The position numbers and the translations under genes were made by a program. This document shows positions 22,809-32,424 of a stretch of DNA of 37,713 nt, piece after piece (within the stretch, counting starts at the first letter, position 1; each line of letters opens with the position of its first letter). Origin of the DNA: Anaerolineae bacterium (GTDB lineage: Bacteria > Chloroflexota > Anaerolineae > Aggregatilineales > JAFGMM01). Location: positions 1 through 37,713 of the forward strand of contig JAFGMM010000231.1 of NCBI GenBank assembly GCA_016927535.1, written 5' to 3'. A model generated the notes under the pieces. It worked only from the letters and a program-made list of their open reading frames with translations. It searched no databases and was not told the origin of the DNA.

Positions 22809-24784
22809 CGACTTATCAATCGCCGCGCTCGATGGCAATCGGCGCCATCCTGGTTCTGGCGCTGCTGCTCACCGGCTGCGGAACCGGCACGGTCACCGCG
22901 GGCTGGGCCGGCATCACCGTCGAAGGCAGTAATTTCTATCTGGCCTACCGCGACCGCGTCCTTGCGTTCGCCGGGGGCGACACGCCCGTCACTTTTGGTG
23001 ATGCCGACGCCGCCGACCCGACCTGGTCGCAGGACGGCACAAAGCGCGCTTACACCCTCGAAGCAGACGGCTATTACCAGCTCTTTGTGCAGGCCGCCGA
23101 CGGCGACCCGGTCCAGGTCACCGATAACCCCGCCGACCACCGCACGCCGGCCTTCGCGCCCGGCGGCGATCAACTCGTCTACGAGGCCGGCGGCGACCTC
23201 TACATCTTTGACCTGAGCCGGCTGGACGACGAAACCTACGTCCCCTTCCAACTCACCGACACCGCCGCCGTCGAAACCGGCCCCGATTGGTCGCCGGATG
23301 GGACGCGGATCGTCTACGTCTCCGACGCCGAAGACAGCTTTGACCTGTACACCATCGCGCCCGACGGCTCCGCCGCGCAGCGCCTCACCCGCACTACCAC
23401 CGACGAGGCGCAGCCCGCCTGGTCGCCGGATGGCAACCTGATCGCTTACGTCTCCGATCTCGACGGCAACAACGATATTTACATCGTGGACGGCGAAGGC
23501 AAGAACCGCTTCCAGGTCACCGAGGACCCGGCTGATGATGTTTCGCCCTCGTGGTCGGCGAAGGACGGCGCGTACATCCTTTTTGCTTCGAACCGCGCCG
23601 GCGGCTACGATCTCTATACCGTCGTGCCGCGCCCCGGCGCCATCCCGGCCGCCTTCACCGAGTCCGAGATCGACGAACTGAATCCCCAGTGGCAGCCCGG
23701 CGACGAGGGCAAAGCGCAGGGATGGGTGCTCTACCAGGCCACCGACGAGACCGGCGTCTCCCAGATTTACCGCACCCGCGAGCGGCAGACCACCTCCTTT
23801 ACCCAACCTGCCTGGCAGTTCCCGGCTCAGACCCAGAACGCGCAGCAGCAGCAATACTACGCGCCGCCCACCATCGCCGGCGACCGGCTGTATATCGGCG
23901 GCTACGACCGGCTGGTGCACGCCGTCGATATCACCACCGGCGAGCCGATTTTGCTGGACGAGACCGACGACCAGGGCAACCGCAAGCCGTGGGTCACCGA
24001 GCAGTTGCCCGATATCGTGGCGGACAGCGTGACGGTCGGCGAGGGCCTAATCTATGTACCGGTGGCGAACCGTAACGTCATGGCTTTCCGGGCCGAAAAG
24101 CCCGAACTGGTGTGGACGTTCGAGACCGGGCACGGCGTTTGGGCCAAGCCGATGCTGCTGAACGGTGTGCTCTACGTCACCTCACTCGATCACCACGTCT
24201 ACGCCGTTGATGCCGAAACCGGCGCGGAAATCTGGCAGACGCAAGACCTCAGCGGCGCGGTGCCCGGACGCGCCACGCTCGACGCCGGGCGCGGTTTGAT
24301 CTACGTCGGTACGCTCAATTCGCAGGTCTACGCCGTCGATATGGCAGACGGCAGCGTCGCGCGGGTCTTTGACGCCGACGATTGGGTTTGGAGCAGCCCC
24401 ATCCTCTACGACAACACGCTCTACTTTGGCGATATGGCCGGCTGGCTGTACGCGCTATCCGCCGACGACTGGGGCAACGTGCTTTGGAAAGTGCGCGTCA
24501 CCGAACAGGGCGGCATCCGGTCTTCGCCGCTGGTGATGGAAGACGTAATCTACGTCGCGGCAAGCGACGGCTACCTGCGCGCCCGCAAGCGGGCCGACGG
24601 CAGCAACCTCTGGCGCGCGCCCTCCAGCGAGGTGCAGGGTCAACAGTTGCTCAGCCAGCCGGTTTATCTAAGCGGCGTGGTGCTGGTCAGCCCGATGAAC
24701 GCGCAGAATTCGCTCGTCGCCTACGACGCCGAAACCGGCAGCCCGGCGTGGAGCTATAACCCCAACCCGGAGCAACAGCAATAG
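22805..24784 (+). CDS. Lipoprotein with TolB-like (PD40) and BamB-like (PQQ) beta-propeller repeats
   Basis: Lipoprotein of 659 residues with a TTG start, supported by AAGGAG five nt upstream; its TTGA overlaps the yidD stop. The signal ends in the lipobox LLTGC (Cys25). Residues about 60-290 are PD40 repeats of the TolB type ([63 protein letters not shown]). Residues about 350-655 are PQQ-like repeats of the BamB type ([77 protein letters not shown]). A Gln-rich hinge ([11 protein letters not shown]) joins them. It would sit outside the cytoplasmic membrane as two propellers for protein contacts. Position between yidD and yidC suggests help in membrane-protein folding; that is inference. Confidence 0.88.
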   Translation: MTTYQSPRSMAIGAILVLALLLTGCGTGTVTAGWAGITVEGSNFYLAYRDRVLAFAGGDTPVTFGDADAADPTWSQDGTKRAYTLEADGYYQLFVQAADGDPVQVTDNPADHRTPAFAPGGDQLVYEAGGDLYIFDLSRLDDETYVPFQLTDTAAVETGPDWSPDGTRIVYVSDAEDSFDLYTIAPDGSAAQRLTRTTTDEAQPAWSPDGNLIAYVSDLDGNNDIYIVDGEGKNRFQVTEDPADDVSPSWSAKDGAYILFASNRAGGYDLYTVVPRPGAIPAAFTESEIDELNPQWQPGDEGKAQGWVLYQATDETGVSQIYRTRERQTTSFTQPAWQFPAQTQNAQQQQYYAPPTIAGDRLYIGGYDRLVHAVDITTGEPILLDETDDQGNRKPWVTEQLPDIVADSVTVGEGLIYVPVANRNVMAFRAEKPELVWTFETGHGVWAKPMLLNGVLYVTSLDHHVYAVDAETGAEIWQTQDLSGAVPGRATLDAGRGLIYVGTLNSQVYAVDMADGSVARVFDADDWVWSSPILYDNTLYFGDMAGWLYALSADDWGNVLWKVRVTEQGGIRSSPLVMEDVIYVAASDGYLRARKRADGSNLWRAPSSEVQGQQLLSQPVYLSGVVLVSPMNAQNSLVAYDAETGSPAWSYNPNPEQQQ

Positions 24785-24808
24785 TGAGCGTTACGAAGAG
24801 AGGAAATC

Positions 24809-25636
24809 GTGCCAAATCTCGGTGATTTTATCCTTAACCCATTCGTCACCGTCCTGGTGATTTTGTATAAAGTTTTGGGGTTTCTCCCTCAGATCATACC
24901 CGGCCAAACCGTGGTGCTTTCCATCGTCCTGTTCACCATACTCATTCGCCTGCTCACCCACCCGCTCACCTTGCAGCAGCAGCGCTCGACCAAAGCCATG
25001 CAGGAACTCGCGCCCGAAATCGAAAAGCTCAAGAAGAAATACGCCAACGACCGCGAAAAGTTCTCGCAAGCGCAGATGGAGCTTTACAAACAGGCCGGCA
25101 TCAACCCGTTAGGCGGCTGCCTGCCCCTGTTGATCCAGTTCCCCATCATCATCGGGCTGTACTCTGCCATCATTACCACGCTGGGCGGCACCCCCATCCA
25201 ACTGCTGCAACTGCATGACCGTATCCTGCTTCCCGGCCTGGCAAGCCAGATTCCGCTGGAAAACCAATTCCTGTGGCTCAACCTGGCCCAGCCCGATCCC
25301 ACCCCGATCTTGGCCGTGCTGGTCGTCGTCACTGCCTTCTTCCAGCAAAAACTGCTCATGCCGGCGGGCGCCGACGGTGCGGCGGCGGGCATGAGCCAGT
25401 CTATGCTTTACATCATGCCGTTGATGTACGGCTGGATCGCGTTCAGCCTGGCGGCAGGGTTGAGCATTTACTTCATCACCAGCAGCGTCATCGGTATCGC
25501 GCAGTATTCTGCAATGGGGAAAGCGAACTGGGGCAGCCTCCTTTCTTTTGGCAGAGCAAAATCATCCTCGGCAGATCAGCCCGGCGGTGACGAGCAGCCG
25601 GGCAAGCGGAACAAAAGACAACAAAAGAAAACTTAA
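24809..25636 (+). CDS. yidC: Membrane protein insertase YidC
   Basis: YidC/Oxa1 insertase of 275 residues with a GTG start and GAGG five nt upstream. It inserts and folds membrane proteins alone or with SecYEG. It is the short form lacking the large periplasmic domain of proteobacterial YidC, as in Gram-positive bacteria, and has no obvious lipobox. The conserved hydrophilic-groove arginine is Arg47 (LFTILIRLLTHPLT). The cytoplasmic helical hairpin (QELAPEIEKLKKKYANDREKFSQAQMELYKQAGINPLGGCLPLL) is typical, as are the later helices (MLYIMPLMYGWIAFSLAAGLSIYFITSS). A basic tail (NKRQQKKT) may contact the ribosome. It follows the propeller lipoprotein by 24 nt and precedes khpB. Confidence 0.96.
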   Translation: MPNLGDFILNPFVTVLVILYKVLGFLPQIIPGQTVVLSIVLFTILIRLLTHPLTLQQQRSTKAMQELAPEIEKLKKKYANDREKFSQAQMELYKQAGINPLGGCLPLLIQFPIIIGLYSAIITTLGGTPIQLLQLHDRILLPGLASQIPLENQFLWLNLAQPDPTPILAVLVVVTAFFQQKLLMPAGADGAAAGMSQSMLYIMPLMYGWIAFSLAAGLSIYFITSSVIGIAQYSAMGKANWGSLLSFGRAKSSSADQPGGDEQPGKRNKRQQKKT

Positions 25637-25660
25637 ACCCACACGCCCGGAGAGGATACC

Positions 25661-26557
25661 ATGAGCGAATTAAAGTCCATTGAAGTAACCGGTAATGACG
25701 TAAACGCCGCGATTGCGCGCGGCCTCAGCCAATTGAATCTCCCTCGTGAAGCCGTCATCGTCGATGTCATTGATTCGGGCAGCCGGGGCATCTTGGGCAT
25801 CGGCTCGCGCCCGGCCCGCGTCCGCATCCTGGTCCGCGAGGCAGAGGAACCGGAAGACGAACCCGAACCCGCCGTCGTCACCGCTGTCCCGCCCTCACCC
25901 CCGCCTCCGGCCCCGGCCAAAGAAGCGCCCGCGCCCGCCCCGGTCGAAGCAGTCAAAACAGAAAAGCCCGCGCCGCCGCCCCGGCCCGAACCGGCGTCGG
26001 TCGCTGTGCCTGTAGCTTTCGAAGCATACGACGAAGACGAGGACGAAGACGAGGAATACCGGCCCGCAGCCGTCCTCGACTACGACAACGAAGAAGATGC
26101 CAAAGCCGGCACAGCGGCGCTCGAAGAACTGCTGGAGAAAATGCAAATCGCGGCAAAGGTCCACGTCTACCGCGCCGATCCGGTCGCCGACGAGGATATC
26201 GCGCCCTGGGTGCTCGAAATTCGCGGGCGCGACCTGGGCATTCTCATCGGGCGCCGGGGCGAGACGCTCTCCGCCATCCAGTATATCACCCGCCTCATCG
26301 CCAGCCGTGATCTACAGCGCCGCGTAAACGTCATCATCGACGTAGAGGGCTACAAGGTGCGCCGCGCCGAACAACTCCGCAAGCTCGCCCTCCGCATGGC
26401 CGACCAGGCCGTGCGCACCGAACGCACCATGAAGCTCGAACCGATGCCGCCCTACGAACGCCGGATTGTTCATATTGCGCTGCGCGGGCGCGCCGACGTG
26501 ACCACCCAGTCGGTCGGCGAGGGCGACCGCCGCCGCGTGACCATTATCCCGGCATGA
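25661..26557 (+). CDS. khpB: RNA-binding protein KhpB (Jag/EloR)
   Basis: Jag-family protein of 298 residues. Residues about 5-55 are the Jag-N domain (SIEVTGNDVNAAIARGLSQLN, GSRGILGIGSRPARV). A long Pro/Ala/Glu-rich linker (about 65-145) with an Asp/Glu run (EAYDEDEDEDEEY) follows. Residues about 150-225 are a KH domain with the GxxG-type loop IGRRGETLSAIQYI, and about 226-298 an R3H domain (PPYERRIVHIALRGRADVTTQSVGEGDRRRV). It binds RNA and, in Gram-positives, influences cell elongation. GGAGAGG lies upstream of the ATG. It ends the rpmH-rnpA-yidD-yidC run; mnmE, the common next gene, is absent. Confidence 0.94.
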   Translation: MSELKSIEVTGNDVNAAIARGLSQLNLPREAVIVDVIDSGSRGILGIGSRPARVRILVREAEEPEDEPEPAVVTAVPPSPPPPAPAKEAPAPAPVEAVKTEKPAPPPRPEPASVAVPVAFEAYDEDEDEDEEYRPAAVLDYDNEEDAKAGTAALEELLEKMQIAAKVHVYRADPVADEDIAPWVLEIRGRDLGILIGRRGETLSAIQYITRLIASRDLQRRVNVIIDVEGYKVRRAEQLRKLALRMADQAVRTERTMKLEPMPPYERRIVHIALRGRADVTTQSVGEGDRRRVTIIPA

Positions 26558-26573
26558 CCTTATCCATCCTGTC

Positions 26574-26605
26574 GGCAGGAGCAAGTCGGGGGGCTTGCTC
26601 CTGCC
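26574..26605 (+). terminator. Hairpin downstream of khpB
   Basis: GGCAGGAGCAAG and CTTGCTCCTGCC form a perfect 12-bp stem with an 8-nt loop, 16 nt past the khpB stop. It is followed by CACGCAAAACATGTAA, similar to the sequence after the dnaK hairpin. It probably ends the rpmH operon, or is a dispersed hairpin repeat. Confidence 0.6.
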
Positions 26606-26632
26606 CCACGCAAAACATGTAACGTAACGCCC

Positions 26633-27529
26633 ATGAAACGACCAATTGATTATTTGCTCGCCGGTCACATCACCCAGGATCTCACGCCCGACGGTCCCAA
26701 GCTGGGCGGCACCGCTGCCTATTCCGCGCGCACGGCGCGGGCGTTCGGCCTGCGGGTAGGGCTGGTCACCAGCGCGCGCGCCGGCGAGCCGCTGCTGCAA
26801 AGCCCGGAATTGGCAGGCATCCAGGTCATCAACCGGCCCGCGCCGCAGACGACCACCTTCACCAACCTTTACGGCCCTGCGGGGCGGCGGCAAATTCTCG
26901 GCGCGCGCGCCGCCCGGCTCACCCTGGACGACATCCCCGCCGCGTGGCGCAGCACGTCCATCGTCCACCTGGGGCCGGTCGATGCCGAGACCGATCCCGC
27001 GCTGGCCGGGCAGTTTCCCGGCGCGTTTGTCGGGCTGACGCCGCAGGGCTGGCTGCGCGGCTGGGAGGCCGACGGCACGGTGTACCGCACGGCGTGGCCG
27101 GAAGCTGCGACTACGCTGCCGCTGGCGACTGCGGTCGTGCTCAGCCCGGAAGACCTGCAAAAAGACCCCCGACAAATCGCCGAGTATATCCGCATTACAC
27201 CGCTGCTCGTCATCACACACGAGCGCTACGGCGCTGACGTGTACGTGCAGGGCGAACCGTTGGCCCACATGTCCACTCGCTCGGTCGTGGAGGTTGACCC
27301 AACCGGCGCGGGCGATATCTTCGCGGCGACGTTCTTCGCGTGGCTCTGGCGTCATCCCGGCGAGATTCTCGACGCGGTGCGGCTGGCGAACTACATCGCC
27401 ACCACCTCGGTCACACGCGCCGGCCTGGCGAGCGCGCCCGCGCCGGATGAGATCGGGGAAGCGCTGGCGGCGCTGGACCTGCCGGCGCTTGTAGACTCAA
27501 CCGCTACTCCGCCGCCGCCGCGTCCTTGA
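26633..27529 (+). CDS. PfkB-family carbohydrate kinase
   Basis: Ribokinase/PfkB-fold sugar kinase of 298 residues. The N-terminal GGTAAYSARTARAFGLRVGLVTS matches the first PfkB signature, and DPTGAGDIFAATFFAWL (222 on) the second, with Asp228 as the likely catalytic base. The ligand is unknown: the substrate end differs from ribokinase, fructokinase and 2-keto-3-deoxygluconate kinase patterns I can recall, though such a kinase would fit the uxaC pathway 23 kb away. The C-terminus overlaps the convergent TIGR03663 gene by 26 nt. No good ribosome site is visible before the ATG, and it is 27 nt beyond the khpB hairpin. Confidence 0.85.
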   Translation: MKRPIDYLLAGHITQDLTPDGPKLGGTAAYSARTARAFGLRVGLVTSARAGEPLLQSPELAGIQVINRPAPQTTTFTNLYGPAGRRQILGARAARLTLDDIPAAWRSTSIVHLGPVDAETDPALAGQFPGAFVGLTPQGWLRGWEADGTVYRTAWPEAATTLPLATAVVLSPEDLQKDPRQIAEYIRITPLLVITHERYGADVYVQGEPLAHMSTRSVVEVDPTGAGDIFAATFFAWLWRHPGEILDAVRLANYIATTSVTRAGLASAPAPDEIGEALAALDLPALVDSTATPPPPRP

Positions 27530-29405
27530 CGATGCCGTACACGTCGGTGCGCAGCCACACCACGTACCGCTCCGCCGGCTGCGGCCTGGCGAGCGCTTCG
27601 CGCTGCAATACCCACAAAAGCAGGCCCTCCGGCCCCACCGTGGCGGGGTCCCAGGTGCGCCGGGTGACCATCGGCATCCCCACGTAATCGTCGCCGAGCA
27701 CAGGCGTCTCGTCCGCGTCGCCGCCGCTGGCGTCGGGCAGCATCACCACCGGCGCATTGACATGCGCCGACGGCGCGTCGATGAACACGAGCGATTTGAT
27801 CGCGCGCAGCGCCCATGCTTCCGCGCCGTCCGGCGGGATCTGCGCCATCACCGGCGCGGTGACCGGCGAGCCTTCGGCGCGCATCGACCCTTCGCCCACC
27901 ACCTCGGCGAGCAGGCGCAGCTGCGGCGTGGGGCGCTCGCGGTACCAAAGCTCGCGCGGCTCGTCCGCGTGGTAAAAGCCCAGCGCGGCGCCTCCACTGA
28001 GCGTATACAGACCCAAGACCAACACCAGCCCTTGCAGCATCCCGCGCGCCGCCGCCCGGCTGCCCCAGGACGCGCCGGCGATGAAGAAGAGAATCACCAG
28101 CATCAACACGACCATCCCGGCGAACAGGAAGCGCGAGATCAGCACGAGCGAATCTTCGCCGCCGGACAGCGCAATCGCGCGGCCCACCAACATCAGGTTG
28201 AGGTACGCCGCCGCGCTCAGCGCCATGATGCCCGCCACATAGCCCCATTTGGCCCAACCGGGCATCTGAGGGGATACCTCCCACGCGCCGTCCGTCTCAT
28301 CTTCTCCGCCTTCGCTTTCGTCTTCATCGTCGCCGGCGCTGTAGAAAATGCGCGGCGCGACCGCCCGCACCGCGAGGCACGCCATCGGCAGCACGGCGAG
28401 CAGCCCGTGGGCCGGGCGCGCGCCGGGGTAAAAGATGAGCAAAAACAGCCCGGTCAGCGCCCAGCCGGCCAGGAAGCGCGCGGTCGGGTCGCCGGCGCGG
28501 AGCGCGCTCACCAGGCCCCACGCGCCGAAAATCCAGACCAGCGGCTCGTAGAGCAGGAAGGTCAGGAACGGCAGCGCGAATCCCTGGCCGGCGGGGCGCG
28601 CAATGATCCCCTCGACGAAGCCGCCCAACACCGACCCGACCGCGCCCAACCCCGCCGGGTAGAGCAGAAAGACCGTCGCGACCACGACCACCGCCACCGC
28701 CGCCGCGACCAGGGTTTCTTTCCACGGGAAGGCGCGCAGCGTCTCACCGATTGCGGCGCTGTTGCCCGTCCATGCCAGGAGCAGCAGCCCGCCCGCCATC
28801 GCCAACCCCATCAGCGGGCCGCCCGGCTCGACCAACAGCAGCATCGCTGCGACGACCACGCCCAGCGCTACCCGCCACGCCGTCCCCGCGCCCGGCGCAA
28901 AGGCGCGCCCGAACAGCCACACCGCCAGCATCGCCAGGCACGCGGTGAGCGTCGCGCCGTCGGTGTTGCGCGCCGCCGCAATCGCCGCCGGCGAGAGCGT
29001 CAGCAGCAGGCTGAACCCCAGCGCGTTGAGCACGCCGATTTGCCGGCGCCACAAGATCGGCAGCAGCGCCAGCGCCACGCCGGCCAGCGCCACCGGCAGC
29101 CGCGCGGTCAGGTCGTCCGCACCCAGCAAGCCGAACGTGAGCGCCTGTCCGGCGAACAGCGCCGGACTCGCGGGGGGCAGCGCCGGCCCGGCCACGCCGG
29201 AATCGACGGCGCGCAGCGCGGCCAGCGCGTGGTAGCTCTCGGCGTCGCTGAGCGGCGTCGCGCCCAGGTCCAGCAGGCGCAGCAGCGCCGCGCCCACCGC
29301 GATAACGATGTACGCGACCGTCTCGCCAGTGATGGCGAAGCCCGGCGCGCGCGCGGCGGGTGGGGTTACTTCTTCAGCGGGTGTCGATTCAAGCACAGTG
29401 CTCAT
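27504..29405 (-). CDS. TIGR03663-family membrane protein (Agl23-like), GT-C fold
   Basis: Polytopic membrane protein of 633 residues. It begins with a short Pro/Ala/Glu tail, then a helix and the outer-loop motif LSDAESYHALAALRAV (52-67), which places an acidic pair where GT-C glycosyltransferases have their catalytic residues. About ten more hydrophobic helices follow, then an acidic cytoplasmic-type loop (GDDEDESEGGEDETDG) and a C-terminal soluble part (about 500-633). The family is known to co-occur with TIGR03662/DUF2298 proteins and often to be encoded next to them, as here. NCBI names the family flippase activity-associated protein Agl23. The ATG has GGGAG seven nt upstream, and the gene follows the DUF2298 gene by 1 nt. 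Substrate unknown. Confidence 0.85.
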   Translation of the reverse strand: MSTVLESTPAEEVTPPAARAPGFAITGETVAYIVIAVGAALLRLLDLGATPLSDAESYHALAALRAVDSGVAGPALPPASPALFAGQALTFGLLGADDLTARLPVALAGVALALLPILWRRQIGVLNALGFSLLLTLSPAAIAAARNTDGATLTACLAMLAVWLFGRAFAPGAGTAWRVALGVVVAAMLLLVEPGGPLMGLAMAGGLLLLAWTGNSAAIGETLRAFPWKETLVAAAVAVVVVATVFLLYPAGLGAVGSVLGGFVEGIIARPAGQGFALPFLTFLLYEPLVWIFGAWGLVSALRAGDPTARFLAGWALTGLFLLIFYPGARPAHGLLAVLPMACLAVRAVAPRIFYSAGDDEDESEGGEDETDGAWEVSPQMPGWAKWGYVAGIMALSAAAYLNLMLVGRAIALSGGEDSLVLISRFLFAGMVVLMLVILFFIAGASWGSRAAARGMLQGLVLVLGLYTLSGGAALGFYHADEPRELWYRERPTPQLRLLAEVVGEGSMRAEGSPVTAPVMAQIPPDGAEAWALRAIKSLVFIDAPSAHVNAPVVMLPDASGGDADETPVLGDDYVGMPMVTRRTWDPATVGPEGLLLWVLQREALARPQPAERYVVWLRTDVYGIVKDAAAAE

Positions 29406-29406
29406 C

Positions 29407-32400
29407 CTACTTCTCCCGGTGGGTCAAATAGACGACCGAGTCGCCGTGCCGGCAGATGGCGTCGAGGGTTTCGAACTTTGCCAGGCCGCCGCTGTCGCCG
29501 AAGTCCTGGCGCTCCAACGTGCCGACGAAGATATAGTCGATTTCGTAGCGGTCGATGATGTCCTGGATGTCTTCGAGGCGAGGGGCCTTGTAAAACCGGT
29601 CCATATCCGACTCGCGCGAGCCGGCCACCTCACCGAAGGTCGCGCCGCGCCACTGGCCCTCGTGGTTGCGCCAGCCCATTACGGTCGGGATGCCGCTGAG
29701 CGTGGCGACGCGCGTGTATTGGCTGTACGCCTTGTAGCTGACCGCCTCGGCGACTACGGCGTCGTCGCCCTTCTCGTATGCGCTCAGGCACGCGATGGCT
29801 GCCTCGTCGTCGGGCAGGCGGAACATCGTCTCGGTGCCGTCGAGCCGGGGCCGGTCAATGTGCAGCACGATCTCGCCGGTCGTGGGGTCGAGTTCCTCGT
29901 GGTAGATCGACCGGAAGTAATCGGTGTCGGCCAGGACGCCGGCGATAGGCGCGATCAACCCGGCGGCGAGGCCGATCATCAAATATAGGCTGAACACGTT
30001 TTGGATGACGACCGGCCCCCACGCGACCCGCCCCCGGCGCTCGGTGTAGGCCAGCGCCGCCGCCATCGCCGCCTCGACGGCGGCGTAGAAGATGACCACG
30101 CCGAGCGCAGCCAGCAGCGCGCGGGCCAGCTCGCCCGACGCCAGGATCGCCAGCCCGAGGCACGCCATCGCCAGGCGCAGCGCCCACCGCCCCACTGTGA
30201 GCCAGCGCGGCAGCGTCGTCCCGGTCTCGGCGACCCACTCGCCCAGGATGCTGTAAGCCGCATACGCGCCCGCGATGGCCCACATCGCCCACGCCTGGTA
30301 ATAAAACTTAAAGATCGTGTTCATGCGCGTGCCGAAATTGTCCGTCACGTAGATATAGTCGGGCAGCAGCGTCAGCGCCGCGCCCGCGCCGATCAGCAGC
30401 AGCGCAAAGCCCGACTCGGCGCTGAACGTGGCCGAGGGCAGCGCACGCCCCGGCGCCGTGCTCGCCTGCCAGATCCCCTGCACCAGCACATACACCAGCG
30501 CGCCCGCGCATAAGCCCGACAGCAGACCGGTCGCCAGCGCCGGCATACCGGCCTGGGCCGCGCCGAACAGCAGAGTCAGGGTCAGCGAGCCGGCCAGACC
30601 GAGCGCCAGCAGAACGCCGGCCCAGCCCGGCGCGGCGGGCGGCTTCGCCATCTGCGCGTCGTCGCTTGCTTCTGCGGAGTCGATTGGGGTGCGCCGCCCG
30701 AACAGCCGCGCGATGACTACCACGATGAACGCGCCCAGCACAATCGACGTGAGCGCGTACATGGGGTCGAGGCGGCGGCCCAGCACGGCCAGGAGCGCCG
30801 ACCCTGCATCGCCCACCTGCGCCGCCATGCCCCCGGCGAAGCGCTGCACCTCCGGGTCGACCAGCGCCACGAGGCCCAGCATCACCATCGCCACCACCAG
30901 CCCGGCCAGCACCGCCGCCGTCAGCGTGACGGCAAGCCGCCAGTTCAGATGGCCGTACCCGCGCCGCCGCTCGACGATCAAGAAGAATACAATGATGAGC
31001 AGGAACGGGCCGAACATCACGAAGAACTGCTGGAAGCGCGTCGGGAACATGGGGTTCGGCAGCAGGCCGCTCGCCTGCGAGCGGAACCCGACCAGGAACG
31101 GCAGGTAGAACAGCAGCGCCAACCCGCCGGTCACCGCGCCGAACAGCGCAGCGTACACCCAGTCGAACCACTTGAGCCGCCCCTGATACATGATCAGGCG
31201 GCGCAGCACCTCCGCGCCCACCATGAAGACCATGTACAGCGGCCCGTCGAGCAGGTTGAGGAAGATCAACCCGCCCAGGAACAGCGCGTAGAAAATGATC
31301 TGGTAGCGGTCCAGCCCGGCGCGGCTGCGCACCAGGTTAAGCGCCAGGCCGATTGCCATCAAGCTGAAGGGCAGCGACAGCACGTGTGGGTGCAGGTCGC
31401 TGAGGAGGAAGCTGAACAGCGGGTACTCGTCGATGACCTCGTTGGCGGTCACGCCGAGAAAGTCCACATCGTGCACTACCCGCGACGACTGCCACCACCA
31501 CACCCAGCCGGCCTGCGCATTCCACTGCACATGCGGCACCACCTGCGCGGGCAGGCCGGTATTGTAGCGGCGGACATCCAACCAGGTAAAGAAATCGTCC
31601 GGCGGGATGCGCTGCGTCCAGACCAGATGCGTCAGGCCGCCCAGGTTGCCGACGACCAGCACGAACAGCGGTCCCAGCAAGGCGAGGAGGAGCGCAGCGG
31701 TTTGAAGAGCAGCGGGACGCCCGCGCTCGGCCTCCGCGCTGCGCCGCCCGTGCACCAGGTTGAACACCAGCCCGTAGGACACGACGCCGGTCAGGCCGAA
31801 GAACAGCGCACTGGACAGGTTGAACGCGACGCCGCTCACCACGCCGGAGAGACCGGCCAGCGCTGCGATCATCACGTAGCCGAAGTAATAGTAGCTGATG
31901 GCATAGCCGGACATCCACGGGTCGTTAGGCGGGAAGGTTGCGCTGCGGCGGATGGCATTGATGAACGCCATCTCCATCGGCTTCTCGGTGCCGGCGATGT
32001 TTGGGTCGTAGGCGCGCACCACCGCCCACACGAAGAACATCACCGCGAAGACCAGCTCGCCCGCCAGCACGACGCGCCAATTGGCGCGCAGCCACGCGCC
32101 GATGCTCGCGTCCGGGTCGTCGCGGCTGCGCATCCCAAAGTACGCGATTATGCTGACTATCAACACCAGCGCCCAGGCGAAAGCCGCGCCGCTCGCGTCG
32201 TTGCGCAGCAGGCCCAGGCTCCCCAGGAACCACAGCGCGAACGCACTGAGGAAAATCCCGGCGGGCCGCGCCAATGTGACGCCCCGGTCGGGCAGGCGGC
32301 GCAATAAGCGGAACAGCAGCGGCCACGCCGCAAGCCCGACGAGCGTCACGAGCAGCCACCAGCTTGCAATCTGGTGACCGGAGCGATACAGCCAGAGGCG

Positions 32401-32421
32401 GAAGATTTCGAGTTCGGTCAC
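29407..32421 (-). CDS. DUF2298 (Chlor_Arch_YYY) membrane protein
   Basis: Membrane protein of 1004 residues with a GTG start, 3 nt after the stop of the upstream gene. It shows the motif naming the family: EKPMEMAFINAIRRSATFPPNDPWMSG followed by SYYYFGY (about 146-182). Many helices follow, and the C-terminus has YTRVATLSGIPTVMGWRNHEGQWR and IDRYEIDYIFVGTLER, shared with the paralogue upstream. TIGR03662 describes this domain in Chloroflexi and archaea. Its fold resembles large GT-C glycosyltransferases, so a lipid-linked sugar reaction is plausible but unproven. It is the middle gene of a three-gene set between the fusion protein and TIGR03663. Confidence 0.9.
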   Translation of the reverse strand: MTELEIFRLWLYRSGHQIASWWLLVTLVGLAAWPLLFRLLRRLPDRGVTLARPAGIFLSAFALWFLGSLGLLRNDASGAAFAWALVLIVSIIAYFGMRSRDDPDASIGAWLRANWRVVLAGELVFAVMFFVWAVVRAYDPNIAGTEKPMEMAFINAIRRSATFPPNDPWMSGYAISYYYFGYVMIAALAGLSGVVSGVAFNLSSALFFGLTGVVSYGLVFNLVHGRRSAEAERGRPAALQTAALLLALLGPLFVLVVGNLGGLTHLVWTQRIPPDDFFTWLDVRRYNTGLPAQVVPHVQWNAQAGWVWWWQSSRVVHDVDFLGVTANEVIDEYPLFSFLLSDLHPHVLSLPFSLMAIGLALNLVRSRAGLDRYQIIFYALFLGGLIFLNLLDGPLYMVFMVGAEVLRRLIMYQGRLKWFDWVYAALFGAVTGGLALLFYLPFLVGFRSQASGLLPNPMFPTRFQQFFVMFGPFLLIIVFFLIVERRRGYGHLNWRLAVTLTAAVLAGLVVAMVMLGLVALVDPEVQRFAGGMAAQVGDAGSALLAVLGRRLDPMYALTSIVLGAFIVVVIARLFGRRTPIDSAEASDDAQMAKPPAAPGWAGVLLALGLAGSLTLTLLFGAAQAGMPALATGLLSGLCAGALVYVLVQGIWQASTAPGRALPSATFSAESGFALLLIGAGAALTLLPDYIYVTDNFGTRMNTIFKFYYQAWAMWAIAGAYAAYSILGEWVAETGTTLPRWLTVGRWALRLAMACLGLAILASGELARALLAALGVVIFYAAVEAAMAAALAYTERRGRVAWGPVVIQNVFSLYLMIGLAAGLIAPIAGVLADTDYFRSIYHEELDPTTGEIVLHIDRPRLDGTETMFRLPDDEAAIACLSAYEKGDDAVVAEAVSYKAYSQYTRVATLSGIPTVMGWRNHEGQWRGATFGEVAGSRESDMDRFYKAPRLEDIQDIIDRYEIDYIFVGTLERQDFGDSGGLAKFETLDAICRHGDSVVYLTHREK

Positions 32422-32424
32422 GCG

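Noticed and set aside
27762-29558. 598-aa plus-strand ORF, and similar ones at 30949-32307, 33949-35091 and 36307-37653
   Set aside because: Gln/Arg/His-rich antisense frames of the membrane-protein cluster with no domain signal.
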